DNA of 64,000 nucleotides from a bacterium D16-50 (GTDB lineage: Bacteria > Bacillota > Clostridia > Lachnospirales > Lachnospiraceae): NCBI GenBank assembly GCA_003612485.1, contig RAZA01000017.1, positions 19,956 to 83,955 of the forward strand, in the 5' to 3' direction. The notes under the pieces were generated by a model. That model searched no databases, was not told where the DNA came from, and saw only the letters and a list, made by a program, of their open reading frames with translations. This document shows positions 27,306 through 35,862 of this stretch, piece after piece (the first letter of the stretch is position 1; every line of letters begins with the position of its first letter). Made by a program: the position numbers and the translations under genes.

Positions 27306-28712
27306 TCAACTCAGGGCCTTCTCGCCTATATGGCTGATGATATTCCTATGAATCCGCATCAGGAAATAGGTACTCATGCCAAGGCTGACCAGCTCAGCTA
27401 TGGGAAAGGCCCACCAGATCAGATTCACGTCGCCGCTCAGGGAGAACAGCCACGCCACGGGCAGCAGCACGCAGAGCTGTCTGGCAATGGACACCAGCAT
27501 GCTGTATACACCGTTTCCCAGCGCCTGAAAGACACTGCCTACCACGATACAGTACCCTGCAAAGCAGAAGCTCAGGCATATGGTGCGCAGGGCAGGAACC
27601 CCTATCACCAAAAGCTCTGAGGTCGCCTCCTCGTCAAACAGCCCGATAAGCTGGGCCGGAAACAGTTCCATGGCCGCCAGCCCCACCAGCATTATACAGA
27701 CCGCATATCCGATGCTGCTCTTCATGGTCTTCACCACCCTCTCGCGGCTGCCTGCGCCGAAATTGTAGGCGATGATGGGCACCATGCCGTTATTCAGCCC
27801 AAAGACCGGCATGAAGATAAAGCTCTGCAGCTTGAAATAGATGCCGAACACGGTTTGGGCAGCGCCGAAAGCTTCCAGAATCAGATTCATCCCGTATGTC
27901 ATCACCGACCCGATGGCCTGCATGATGATGGAGGGCACGCCTACCTTATAGATATTCCCGATCAGCTCCCCGCTGGGCCGAAATCCCCGGAAGGACAGCC
28001 TGATGTCCTTGTTGAACTTCAGATTGAACACTATCGCCAGCACCGCGGCCACAATCTGTCCTGCCACCGTTGCCACCGCTGCTCCCGCCACTCCCATGGC
28101 AGGCATGCCGAAATACCCGAATATCAGAATCGGATCCAGCACAAGATTGATGACCGCGCCCACCCCTTGCGTGACCATGGCGTGGAAGGCCCTTCCCGTA
28201 GACTGCAGCAGACGCTCGAAAACCACCTGCATAAAAATGCCGATTCCCGCCGTACAGCAGATTGTCAGGTATACAATGCCGTACTCCCTCACTTGTGCAA
28301 TGGCAGTCTGGCTGGCAAAAAAAGGACGGCTGGCAAAGATACCGATGAACGCGAACACCACATAGCTCGCCAACTCGATAAAGATGCCGTTGACAGCAAT
28401 GGTATTGGCCTTCTCAAAGTCCTTCTCCCCCAAGGTTCTGGACAAGAAGGCATTGATGCCCACCGCCGTTCCCACGGACACGGCTATCATAAGGCTCTGA
28501 ATGGGAAATGCCAGCGACACAGCCCTCAGGGCATACTCATTGATCCGGGACACAAAAATGCTGTCCACGATATTGTAGAGGGCTTGTACCAGCATGGAAA
28601 TCATCATGGGCAGAGACATGGACAGAAGAAGCTTTTCAATGGGCATGACCCCCATTTTGTTTTCAGCCGGCGCCCCGCCTTCGTTTTTCATATTTTTCAT
28701 ATCCGTTCTCAT
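27306..28712 (-). CDS. MATE family efflux transporter
   Basis: The protein of about 468 residues has twelve hydrophobic helices in two related halves, each starting with a PMMISMLVQALYNIVDSIFV-like segment. The second-half helix has NNGMVPIIAYNFGAG. MATE proteins export drugs or cationic metabolites using Na+ or H+. ATG 28712 gives 9-nt spacing to GAGGAG; the ATG at 28721 touches the site. It is transcribed away from the tRNA operon, whose terminator lies upstream. The substrate is unknown. Confidence 0.93.
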   Translation of the reverse strand: MRTDMKNMKNEGGAPAENKMGVMPIEKLLLSMSLPMMISMLVQALYNIVDSIFVSRINEYALRAVSLAFPIQSLMIAVSVGTAVGINAFLSRTLGEKDFEKANTIAVNGIFIELASYVVFAFIGIFASRPFFASQTAIAQVREYGIVYLTICCTAGIGIFMQVVFERLLQSTGRAFHAMVTQGVGAVINLVLDPILIFGYFGMPAMGVAGAAVATVAGQIVAAVLAIVFNLKFNKDIRLSFRGFRPSGELIGNIYKVGVPSIIMQAIGSVMTYGMNLILEAFGAAQTVFGIYFKLQSFIFMPVFGLNNGMVPIIAYNFGAGSRERVVKTMKSSIGYAVCIMLVGLAAMELFPAQLIGLFDEEATSELLVIGVPALRTICLSFCFAGYCIVVGSVFQALGNGVYSMLVSIARQLCVLLPVAWLFSLSGDVNLIWWAFPIAELVSLGMSTYFLMRIHRNIISHIGEKALS

Positions 28713-28820
28713 AGACAGCATCTCCTCTCTTTCTCCTTAGGTCTCTTTTTCCCTTGGGTCTCTTTCTCTTTGGCTCCTCCGGCCCTGCCTATGCCAAGGG
28801 CCCCTATAAAAACAGACATT

Positions 28821-28860
28821 AAAAAAGCAACCCTCTCGACCAGAGTCAGGTTGCTTTTTT
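28821..28860 (-). terminator. Terminator of the tRNA operon
   Basis: AAAAAAGCAACC and GGTTGCTTTTTT form a perfect 12-bp stem with A and T runs at its ends, right after tRNA-Lys. Confidence 0.88.
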
Positions 28861-28866
28861 GCTTTC

Positions 28867-28939
28867 TGAGACATGGGGGATTCGAACCCCCGACACCTTG
28901 ATTAAAAGTCAAGTGCTCTACCGACTGAGCTAATATCCC
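28867..28939 (-). tRNA. tRNA-Lys (anticodon TTT)
   Basis: The 73-nt gene has the anticodon stem CTTGA/TCAAG around CTTTTAA and a T arm GGGGGTTCGAATCCCCC. The acceptor stem GGGATAT pairs with ATGTCTC with two wobble pairs. CCA is not encoded. Confidence 0.92.
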
Positions 28940-29006
28940 ACATTCATACACAGAATCCATCTGCCTGACAAGGATATCGATACCCCACAGAATGAACCCT
29001 GATCAA

Positions 29007-29078
29007 CAGGGCTAGCTGGATTCGAACCAGCGACTGCAGCAGTCAAAGTGCTGTGCCTTACCGCTTGGCGATAGCCCT
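29007..29078 (-). tRNA. tRNA-Gln (anticodon TTG)
   Basis: The 72-nt gene has acceptor AGGGCTA paired with TAGCCCT, anticodon stem CAGCA/TGCTG around CTTTGAC, and a T arm with GGTTCGAAT. CCA is not encoded. Confidence 0.92.
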
Positions 29079-29165
29079 ACATCGTTACCAAGCGTGTCGT
29101 TGCGGCACATTCTTATATAAGCCAAAAACCCGCTTGTCGTAAAGTTTCCCGATAACGCAGGAAAA

Positions 29166-29240
29166 GGTGGATAAAGGGATTCGAACCCTTGGCCTCCAGA
29201 GCCACAATCTGGCGCGCTAACCAACTGCGCTATACCCACC
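29166..29240 (-). tRNA. tRNA-His (anticodon GTG)
   Basis: The gene includes the extra G at position -1 opposite the discriminator C. The anticodon stem CCAGA/TCTGG encloses TTGTGGC. CCA is not encoded. Confidence 0.93.
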
Positions 29241-29291
29241 ATAATCTAATATGAGAATCAATACCAAAAAATACGGTATTTCCATCTCCAA

Positions 29292-29365
<74 letters not shown>

Positions 29366-29400
29366 ACATCCTTAATACGATAACCGAACCAACGAAGCAT

Positions 29401-29429
29401 ATTTTACCCCATTCGATTCCATTTGTCAA
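29401..29429 (-). promoter_or_regulatory. Promoter of the tRNA Arg-His-Gln-Lys operon
   Basis: On the minus strand TTGACA (29429-29424) and TAAAAT (29406-29401) are 17 nt apart, 36 nt before tRNA-Arg. Confidence 0.82.
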
Positions 29430-29597
29430 CAGTTTTCTACCACGAAACTACCAACTTTTTCAGGACTCCTTCATAATACCATTTTTTGCTGCTTATTGCA
29501 ACAATAACAGCAGTAATTTTTCTGCCTCTGTTTTTATGTTTGGTTTTTTCATTATAAGCATCGCATTTTTTCAATATGGGCATCACATCTTTCAGTA

Positions 29598-29626
29598 TTG
29601 TCCCCCATTCCCGTTTATGGTAGAAT
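29598..29626 (+). promoter_or_regulatory. Possible promoter of the AraC regulator gene
   Basis: TTGTCC (29598-29603) and TAGAAT (29621-29626) are 17 nt apart and lie 48 nt before the ATG. The -35 match is four of six. Confidence 0.5.
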
Positions 29627-29674
29627 AATAGGGATTGCTGTCACATAAGTCAAACATGTTTAAGGAGGCCTACC

Positions 29675-31981
29675 ATGAAAGCACCCGGCGAAGCCAGCCG
29701 TCACCGGCGGCCCAGCGTTTATTTTATATTGCTGTTCTCTTATATCTCCGTGCTTCTTCTGACCCTCAGCAGCAGCATCATATATTACTTACAGATCGAT
29801 AAGCAGATCAGCGCACGGACGGAAATCTCCAGACAGCTTCTTCTCACCCAGCTGCAGACATCCGTCGAGGGGGATCTGGCAGGGGCCAAAAAGCTGGTTC
29901 AGGAAGTTGCCTTTGACAAAAATATCCACCAGTACGCCAAGGGCCGCCCCGGCTTTACCAGCAAGGAGCTGCAGTCCATGCTTGCCTCCCGTCTGTACCA
30001 AAAGGATATCGTATATGACTATTTTGTCTATATCAGAGAAACGGATCAGATCATCACTCCCACGATCAAAATATCCTCCCGGCAGTTCTACGACATCATG
30101 TACACCTTTGAGAACATGAGCTACGAAGAATTCCGGAGTTTATATTTGGACGGGGTTTATTTTCAGGAATTTATGCCTCTGCAGGAGCTCACGCTGTATA
30201 ACAATGAGTCCTTTTTGGCTCTCCCCCTGCTCCAGACCTTTCCCGTGGGAACCACCAGCGACCCTCTGGGCCAGATCATCTGTCTTATCAACGCAAAAAA
30301 GCTGTTTGAAAACGTGAATCTGATCCATCAGTCCACGGGCTCCGACGTCTATGTCCTAGGCGAAGACAAAACCATCATTATATCCAGCGACAACGCGCCC
30401 ATTCTGGACGTCTCCGCTGTGGAGTCCATATCCAGCGGAAAAGCAGAGGATAACGCAATCATCAGCAAAAAGACCGCCGAAACGCTGGGGTGGAATTTTA
30501 TTGTCCGAACCCCCACGGCCCTGACTCTTGTGGAAAACAAGCATTTCCTGCGCAATTCCCTGACGATTTTTGCCGTTTATCTGGTAGCCGGCCTGATATT
30601 GGTTCATTTTCTGGCCCGAAAGAACTATTCTCCCATCTCGGAGATACACAATCTCATCCGCAGCAACCCGGTGGAGGATATGCCCGCCGCAAAAAGCGCC
30701 AATGAGTTTGAGACCATCAAGGGCACTTTGATCCATCAGTTCCAGCGGGACAAAAAATTGAGCAGCATCATCAACAGCCAGCTCCCCTACGTCCAGAGAG
30801 CCATGCTGGACCGCATGTTAAAAGGGTTGACCACGGACTATGCCCAAACCATAGAGCGCTTTCAGGATATGGGCATCCATTTCCCAAACAGCTTCTTTTT
30901 GGTGATCTCTCTGGAAATTGCGGAAAACAGCCCTTTTCTCCAGTCCGGAAACGTTTCCGAGGAAGATTTATTTCTGGCCCGGATGGTAGTGTCCAATGTG
31001 GGGAACGAACTGTTTGAATCCCACTTTGTAAGCTGCTATATCGACTATGAACAGCAGCACTGCGTCTTCCTCCTCTGTCCCAGACAGACAGGCCAGACGG
31101 CGGAACCCACTGCAATGGAGCTTGCCTGCCGTCTGCGGGATTTTCTGCTGCAGCATTTCCAGATAGAATCCAGCGTCGGAATCAGCGCCCTGCGGGATTC
31201 CCCCGAAAGAATTCCCCTATGCTTCGACGAGGCCTGCAAGGCCTCCCGGTACGGCAGGCTGACCCAGTCCGAGGCTCCCGTATTCTTCAGCGACCTGCTG
31301 AATCTGGAGACCAATTATTACTATCCGGCGGAAATGGAATACCAGCTGATCAGCAGCCTGAAGGCCGGGCATTTCGATCAGGCCAAAGCATTGATCGAAA
31401 AGATCCTTGAGCTGAACACTCAGGGCAAGAGCCTCAGTCCCCACGCCCTCAGAGGCCTTCTCTTCGAGGTCGATTCCACTCTGTCGAAGCAGCTGGACAG
31501 CATCCAGATCGCAAAGGGGGAAGCCCCAATGGCCCGGAGAGAATATTCGGAAAACCATGAACCGGTTTCGCTGGAAGCGGCAAAGATCCGGTATCTGGAA
31601 ATGATCGACCAGATCTCCATCCAAAAAATGGAGGAGCCTGCCCTCAGCAAGCCCGAAAAGCTGGCCTCCTCCATCGCTTCTTATATAGAAGAAAAGGCCG
31701 GGGACCAGTGGATCGACCTAAATACCTTGTCGGAGGCCTTCCATGTGACGCCTCAGTATATTTCCAATATCTTCAAGAAATACCAGAACCAGAATATTAA
31801 AGATTATATTTCAAAAACCAAGCTGGAATATGCCAAAGAGCTCATACTCACTACCAATATGTCTGTCAATGAGATCGCCCAGCATCTTGGCTATGCGGGA
31901 GAGATCGGCGTCATTCGCCTCTTCAAGAAATATGAGGGCATGACGCCGGGGGACTTTAGAAACAAAGCAGGACTGCCTTAA
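29675..31981 (+). CDS. Membrane-anchored AraC family regulator
   Basis: The 768-residue protein has a membrane helix at about 14-38, an extracytoplasmic sensor domain to about 290, a second helix at about 291-312, a cytoplasmic linker domain and a C-terminal AraC DNA-binding domain. The last has two helix-turn-helix units (DLNTLSEAFHVTPQYISNIF and MSVNEIAQHLGYAGEIGVIR) and the closing MTPGDFR. Such one-piece sensors often control a neighbouring sugar ABC operon; here the LplB/YtcP-type operon is at 37351-41150. Its stop codon shares the TTAA sequence with the stop of the convergent acetyltransferase gene. Confidence 0.92.
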   Translation: MKAPGEASRHRRPSVYFILLFSYISVLLLTLSSSIIYYLQIDKQISARTEISRQLLLTQLQTSVEGDLAGAKKLVQEVAFDKNIHQYAKGRPGFTSKELQSMLASRLYQKDIVYDYFVYIRETDQIITPTIKISSRQFYDIMYTFENMSYEEFRSLYLDGVYFQEFMPLQELTLYNNESFLALPLLQTFPVGTTSDPLGQIICLINAKKLFENVNLIHQSTGSDVYVLGEDKTIIISSDNAPILDVSAVESISSGKAEDNAIISKKTAETLGWNFIVRTPTALTLVENKHFLRNSLTIFAVYLVAGLILVHFLARKNYSPISEIHNLIRSNPVEDMPAAKSANEFETIKGTLIHQFQRDKKLSSIINSQLPYVQRAMLDRMLKGLTTDYAQTIERFQDMGIHFPNSFFLVISLEIAENSPFLQSGNVSEEDLFLARMVVSNVGNELFESHFVSCYIDYEQQHCVFLLCPRQTGQTAEPTAMELACRLRDFLLQHFQIESSVGISALRDSPERIPLCFDEACKASRYGRLTQSEAPVFFSDLLNLETNYYYPAEMEYQLISSLKAGHFDQAKALIEKILELNTQGKSLSPHALRGLLFEVDSTLSKQLDSIQIAKGEAPMARREYSENHEPVSLEAAKIRYLEMIDQISIQKMEEPALSKPEKLASSIASYIEEKAGDQWIDLNTLSEAFHVTPQYISNIFKKYQNQNIKDYISKTKLEYAKELILTTNMSVNEIAQHLGYAGEIGVIRLFKKYEGMTPGDFRNKAGLP

Positions 31982-33222
31982 CAGCAGTCCTGCTCGCTTA
32001 CATACAGCGGAAGGGGGAACCAGCTCTCCGGAATCCCTTCCAGTTCCTTGTAATATATCTGTGTACTGCAAAACAGCATTCTGGCTGCCATAGCTGCCGT
32101 CAATTCTATTTCGCCCTTCCGAGGTTCTTTCCTCTCCTCCCCGGTCACTGTTATTTTTCCTGCCTCCACCCGGATTTTCACCGCCGTTCTTTTCCCGGAG
32201 GGTTCCGTTATGCCCAGCACGGCCTCTTTTTCCTGAAGGGGACTGCAGTATTGCTTCAGCTCCAGCATTGCCGTCAAAACTCTGGGCCAGTCCATGATCA
32301 GGAAGCGATGGCCCCAGCCAAGATTCTGGCTCTCACAGATTTCCTCCAGCTCCCGCATCATCTCCTGCTTCCCATAATCCACAGTCACGGTTCCCTGCCG
32401 GATGCCCAGAGAGTCGGCCAGACCGTGGAGTACCGCTTTGGCCGAAACCCCTTTCTCCAAGACCATCTCCTTGATTTCGGCCCTATCTCTCTTTGGATCC
32501 ACACAAAGAGCCACATATCCAGCAAAAGCTCCCTGACGGATGCAGGCATAGGGCCTTGCCCCCCACGAACACAGAATGTCCAAGAATCTTTCAGGCTCTC
32601 TCCTCACCTGAACCGACTCCCTTCTATACAGCTCCCAAGCTAACATAGTTAGCTTTGCTTGCTCTGCCTGCCCTGCTGCCTCCCCCGCTCTTACAAGATT
32701 TTCGTCTCCGCGGTTTTGGGGCATAGAAAGGGGGATGGGGAGCAGCCGAATCCGCTCCTTTTCCTCCGGCTTGGGCCCATGCTTTAAATTCGCCTGATTC
32801 CAAGAAAAGCTGGTCTGGGTTCCGCAGGCCTCAAAGCCCCAATAGGCATATCTCTGTCGCTGCCCTCCCAGAAATGCAAAATCGCAGCCTTCCTGCTTTA
32901 TGCGGGCCAAAGCAGCAGACATAAGCATCTTCATAATCCCCCGCCCTCTGGCTTCCTTTGCCACCGACACGGTTCCGATACACGCGATCTTCAGCTCTTT
33001 CCCCAAAACGGTATAGTCCATGATTTCCGTCAGCACCAAACCCAGAATCCTACCGTTTTCCACTGCCATCAAATGGTTCCCGTCTACCTTGGCGTCAGCG
33101 CCGTACAGCTTGGGCAGAAGGCCGGCAAACCCGCCCGCCGGAAGCTCGTCCCCAAACGCCTGATCCGCGCATGCAATCAATGCCCCTTTGTGTTCTTCTT
33201 GGCTTACAATCACTTCCACCAT
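31978..33222 (-). CDS. GNAT acetyltransferase with SCP2-like C-terminal domain (Eis-like)
   Basis: The 414-residue protein has an N-terminal GNAT domain with the acetyl-CoA loop (TVSVAKEARGRGIMKMLM), a second GNAT-like half and a C-terminal sterol-carrier-like domain (VKIRVEAGKITVTGEE). This three-part layout is that of Eis-type acetyltransferases, which acylate amines on varied substrates. It is the last gene of a minus-strand run and starts 26 nt after the Gfo/Idh gene, with AAGGAG before ATG 33222. A physiological role in the sugar regulon is only a guess. Confidence 0.85.
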   Translation of the reverse strand: MVEVIVSQEEHKGALIACADQAFGDELPAGGFAGLLPKLYGADAKVDGNHLMAVENGRILGLVLTEIMDYTVLGKELKIACIGTVSVAKEARGRGIMKMLMSAALARIKQEGCDFAFLGGQRQRYAYWGFEACGTQTSFSWNQANLKHGPKPEEKERIRLLPIPLSMPQNRGDENLVRAGEAAGQAEQAKLTMLAWELYRRESVQVRREPERFLDILCSWGARPYACIRQGAFAGYVALCVDPKRDRAEIKEMVLEKGVSAKAVLHGLADSLGIRQGTVTVDYGKQEMMRELEEICESQNLGWGHRFLIMDWPRVLTAMLELKQYCSPLQEKEAVLGITEPSGKRTAVKIRVEAGKITVTGEERKEPRKGEIELTAAMAARMLFCSTQIYYKELEGIPESWFPLPLYVSEQDCC

Positions 33223-33248
33223 CTGTCAGTCTCCTTTTTCGGACCCTC

Positions 33249-34550
33249 TCACAGCCCTTCTCTCTTGTCCGGCGCTCCCGTGGGGGAATGCCTCTCTGCA
33301 AATTCCTTCAAGAGAACGGTTCTGCCGGTGCGCCGGGATTCCTCCGCCGCAAAGGCCATCACATGGCTGTGTACGGACCAAGAGATGGTATTGGTGTTTA
33401 CCCTTTCTCCCTTCAAAATAGCCACGAACTCCTCCATGATTCCCTCGTCGCCGCCGCTGTGTCCGGCGCCGCCGGGCACCACGGTGATCACCTGAGTGTT
33501 CCCCGTCTTGATTCCGGGGCCGAATCTGGTAACCTTGATGGTATTGTGATCCATGCTGGCCCTGATCTCCCCTTCCGTTCCCATGATAGTTATCGTCCTG
33601 TCACAGTCATTACTGAAGGCACACATGGTAAATGCCACCGTGACGCCGTTTTCAAACAGCATGCTTGCCACCTGATGATCTACCACGTCATTGTCATTGT
33701 GAAAGACACATTTCCCATAAGGCCCTTCCTCCAGAGCCTTCCTTCGCTTCTCCGGATCCGTCCCCGCCCCAAGGCTGGTAATGGCGGTAGGCCACTTCCC
33801 GTCGTCAGACAGATACAGTGCCGGGGCATAGTAAGGGCATTTCCCGCTGGCAGGGCAGCCGTCAGTACAGCGCTCCGGGCTCCCGGAGGGCGCGTTGGCC
33901 TCCGTGAAAAACCTAAGATCCCCATAGGAAGATATGCTTCTGCACCTGCTTCCCAGAAGCCAGCACAATATATCCATATCATGACAGCACTTTGCCAGGA
34001 TCATGGGCGACGCATCCTTCTCCTTGTGCCAGTTCCCTCTTACGTAACTGTGCGCATAATGCCAATAACCCACATTTTCCGTATGTACGATACTCACTGC
34101 CTCTCCGATGGCTTTTTCCTCCAGCAGCTTTTTGATGGTCCGGTAAAACTTGGTATAGCGCATCACATGGCAGACCATGATTTCCGTTTGATATTCCTCC
34201 GCCAGTCTCTGCAGCGCCAGACACTCCCCCAGACCAGGGGATATGGGCTTTTCCAAAAGAATCTTGTAGCCCTGCCTGATCGCACTGCAGGCGTACTCAA
34301 AATGCTGGGCGTCCTGGGTACAGATCATCACCCCGTCGCAGTCTCGCGGTTGGGCAAAAAAATCCTCCGCCCGCTCAAACACTCCCTCCTCCGGTATCCG
34401 GTACTCTCTGACAAACCTCTCCCGCCTTTCCCTATCCGGCTCCGCCACTGCCACAAAGCTCATTTCATGGCTGTGCAGCTTCCAATAGGGAGCATAGTTA
34501 AACTGTCCCCGCTCTCCGGCGCCAATCAAAGCAAGTTTTACCTTATCCAT
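33249..34550 (-). CDS. Gfo/Idh/MocA family oxidoreductase
   Basis: The 433-residue enzyme has an N-terminal Rossmann fold (KLALIGAGERGQFNYAP), the conserved EKP motif in LLEKPISPG, and a C-terminal dimerisation domain. It should oxidise or reduce a sugar or sugar acid with NAD(P). A Cys-rich stretch (CTDGCPASGKCPYY) near residue 235 is often seen in one subgroup and may bind metal. ATG 34550 is behind GAGG and matches the family start; the open frame upstream runs through the 46-bp tandem repeat and is not used here. Confidence 0.9.
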   Translation of the reverse strand: MDKVKLALIGAGERGQFNYAPYWKLHSHEMSFVAVAEPDRERRERFVREYRIPEEGVFERAEDFFAQPRDCDGVMICTQDAQHFEYACSAIRQGYKILLEKPISPGLGECLALQRLAEEYQTEIMVCHVMRYTKFYRTIKKLLEEKAIGEAVSIVHTENVGYWHYAHSYVRGNWHKEKDASPMILAKCCHDMDILCWLLGSRCRSISSYGDLRFFTEANAPSGSPERCTDGCPASGKCPYYAPALYLSDDGKWPTAITSLGAGTDPEKRRKALEEGPYGKCVFHNDNDVVDHQVASMLFENGVTVAFTMCAFSNDCDRTITIMGTEGEIRASMDHNTIKVTRFGPGIKTGNTQVITVVPGGAGHSGGDEGIMEEFVAILKGERVNTNTISWSVHSHVMAFAAEESRRTGRTVLLKEFAERHSPTGAPDKREGL

Positions 34551-34584
34551 ATCCTCAACCCTCTTCACCTTTCCCTGCCGCGAT

Positions 34585-34790
34585 TTCCTTTGCTGCGCAT
34601 TTCTTTCTGCAGCCTTCTTTTGTTCCGGCTTTCTTTGCTGGATGTTTCTTTCATGCAGCCTTCTTTTGTCCCGGCTTTCTTTGCTGGATGTTTCTTTCAT
34701 GCAGCCTTCTTTTGTCCCGGCTTTCTTTGCTGCGCGTTTCTTTTATGCAGCCTTCTTTTGTTCCGGCTTTCTTTGCTGGATGTTTCCCGC
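34585..34790. repeat. 46-bp tandem repeat, about 4.3 copies
   Basis: The unit contains TTTCTTTGCTGGATGTTTC, then a GCAGCCTTCTTTTGTCCCGG part. The TTTGCTG landmark recurs at 34595, 34640, 34686, 34732 and 34778, with spacings of 45, 46, 46 and 46. Since 46 is not a multiple of three, the array is unlikely to encode a repeat protein. It fills the gap between the Gfo/Idh and dehydrogenase genes of one operon. Confidence 0.85.
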
Positions 34791-34854
34791 CACAGCTTTT
34801 CTTCCTTGTATCCTTTTCTTTCCCTATTTTGGGGGTTACCCTTTGGGATTGCGC

Positions 34855-35862
34855 TTAAAATAGGGACATTTTTCCCGCATAAGCCCTATCGATCTCGCAG
34901 TCCAGCTCCTCTCCCTCCAGAAAACGGGCCATGTCCCTCATGACGGCCTTTGTCACTGCCAGCCGCCGGTCTATGGTAGGGCCTCCCATATGGGGCATCA
35001 GCAGCGCCCTTTCGCAGGCTGTGAGGGGATGCCCTTGGGGCAGGGGCTCCGTCTCATACACATCCAGAACCGCATAGATATCTTCCTCCTGAAGCACCCT
35101 CACCAGCGCTTCTTCGTCAATGATGGCGCCTCTGGCCGTATTGATCAGCAATGCTCCCGGCTTCATACTCCGAAGCAGATCCTCCGTGATCAAATGATAA
35201 TTTTCTTTTGTCATGCCGCTGTGTATGGAAATGATGTCGCAGCAGGAAAAAATCTCCTCCAGTCCCGCCTTCTGCATCCCCCATTTTTCCAGCTCCTGCT
35301 CCTTGATATGTCTGGAAAAAACCTTGATGGTATTGTGGAAGGGCTGCAGCATCCGCACCACATAGCCGGAGATCATCCCATAACCCACGATCCCCACGCT
35401 TCGGTCCAGAAGGCCCCTGTTCTGAAACCGCTCCGGCCAATGCCCTTCCTTCAGCCGTCTGCTGTAATAAGGAATATCCCTGAGGGCGGAAAGCGCATAT
35501 GCAATCACGCTTTCCGCCACGCTCTCCGCAAAAACCTTGTTTCCGCTGACCACACGGATGCCTCTGTCATATACGGCATCCGTCACATAGGGCTTCACGC
35601 TGCCCCCCGTGTGGGCAATCAGCTTCAGCTCCGCGGCATTCTCCAGAATCTCCTCCTCCAGAGGCGTACAGCCCCAGCCCGTGACGCAGATATTCTTCCC
35701 TCTAAGCCGTTCCTTCAGCTCCTCCGGGGTAAACTGGCTGCTGCCCCTGTTCCACTCTACATCACCCAAAGCCTCCAGCGCACTGCGGTTTTCCTCGCTG
35801 AAAAATGTCCGAAACACTTCCCCTTCCGGCATTGTCACCAATATCTTAATCTTATTCTCCAT
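34855..35862 (-). CDS. D-isomer-specific 2-hydroxyacid dehydrogenase
   Basis: The 335-residue enzyme has the two-domain fold of this NAD-dependent family. Visible are the nucleotide loop VGIVGYGMISGYVVRML, where the usual G-x-G-x-x-G reads GYGMIS, the catalytic Arg in NTARGAIIDEEAL, the Glu in YETEPLPQGHPL and the His in LMPHMGGPT. It interconverts a 2-keto acid and a D-2-hydroxy acid. ATG 35862 follows GGGGAG and overlaps the end of the beta-helix gene by 11 nt, so the two are coupled. Confidence 0.9.
   Translation of the reverse strand: MENKIKILVTMPEGEVFRTFFSEENRSALEALGDVEWNRGSSQFTPEELKERLRGKNICVTGWGCTPLEEEILENAAELKLIAHTGGSVKPYVTDAVYDRGIRVVSGNKVFAESVAESVIAYALSALRDIPYYSRRLKEGHWPERFQNRGLLDRSVGIVGYGMISGYVVRMLQPFHNTIKVFSRHIKEQELEKWGMQKAGLEEIFSCCDIISIHSGMTKENYHLITEDLLRSMKPGALLINTARGAIIDEEALVRVLQEEDIYAVLDVYETEPLPQGHPLTACERALLMPHMGGPTIDRRLAVTKAVMRDMARFLEGEELDCEIDRAYAGKMSLF

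Noticed and set aside
34551..34700. Extended N-terminus of the Gfo/Idh protein built from the 46-bp repeat
   Set aside because: The family start with its own ribosome site is at 34550, and the upstream peptide is a basic artefact of the repeat.
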